From the NCBI GenBank assembly GCA_937916075.1, contig CALGHW010000256.1, positions 1 to 6,311 on the forward strand: DNA of 6,311 bases, given 5' to 3'. The notes beneath the pieces are model-generated. The model did not search any database and was not told the origin of the DNA. It worked only from the letters and a program-made list of their open reading frames with translations. The translations under genes were made by a program, and so were the position numbers. Positions 6,259 through 6,311 of the stretch are shown here, piece after piece (within the stretch, counting starts at the first letter, position 1; each line of letters begins with the position of its first letter). The stretch is from an uncultured Prevotella sp. GTDB lineage: Bacteria; Bacteroidota; Bacteroidia; Bacteroidales; Bacteroidaceae.

Positions 6259-6311
6259 GTAAACATTCAAGATAGAAGTGCACAGTTTTTGCGTAGAGGA
6301 ACATCCCTTCC

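Larger units (their letters stand above)
5712..6311. other. Gene-free, AT-rich regulatory region upstream of the HTCS gene
   Basis: I find no recognisable protein-coding gene in these 600 bp on either strand. The only open frames are very short and unconvincing. The stretch holds the HTCS promoter on the left, a 21-bp-period direct repeat at 5793-5830, a rightward -7 box at 5926-5934, a strong stem-loop at 6009-6036 and a terminator-like stem-loop ending in a T tract at 6258. The layout fits a divergent control region between an HTCS gene and an operon that starts beyond the right edge. Confidence 0.75.

Noticed and set aside
6284..6292. AGTTTTTGC as a second rightward -7 box after the terminator
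   Set aside because: It lacks the TA of TAnnTTTGC, and the nearest TTTG is 24 bp upstream, outside the usual spacing.

Overview
The window looks like a Bacteroidota chromosome, probably Prevotella or a close relative. Three things point there: a giant hybrid two-component sensor of the kind found in polysaccharide-utilisation loci, Bacteroidota-style promoters (a TAnnTTTGC -7 box with a TTG-type -33 element about 20 bp upstream), and protein sequences that resemble Bacteroides/Prevotella homologues. Starts show no Shine-Dalgarno motif, also typical of the phylum. The genus is inferred from recalled protein similarity, not from a search.

All four recognised genes lie on the minus strand, so they are read from right to left. 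First comes a 1347-residue hybrid two-component system (HTCS, 5711 to 1668). It joins a periplasmic double beta-propeller sensor to a histidine kinase, a receiver and an AraC-type DNA-binding domain in one chain. Next, behind its own promoter at the HTCS 3' end, is a two-gene unit: a membrane-anchored PASTA-domain protein (1555 to 851) and ispF (854 to 375), which overlap by 4 bp. Last is the N-terminal part of a branched-chain aminotransferase, ilvE (248 to 1, running off the window), with its own promoter in the 126-bp gap.

The 600 bp to the right of the HTCS (5712-6311) carries no recognisable protein gene but is full of signals. These are the HTCS promoter, a 17-bp perfect direct repeat with a 21-bp period (a good candidate HTCS operator), a rightward -7 box at 5926-5934 without a good -33 element, a perfect 10-bp stem-loop, and a stacked stem-loop followed by eight T's that looks like an intrinsic terminator. 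HTCS genes commonly sit next to the susC/susD-type operon they control. The rightward signals therefore suggest either a long regulated leader for a divergent operon just outside the window, or a small RNA of about 320 nt.

The two observations most worth checking are this leader/terminator arrangement and the IspF sequence. In IspF, the histidine that should be the third zinc ligand (His42 in E. coli) reads as leucine.
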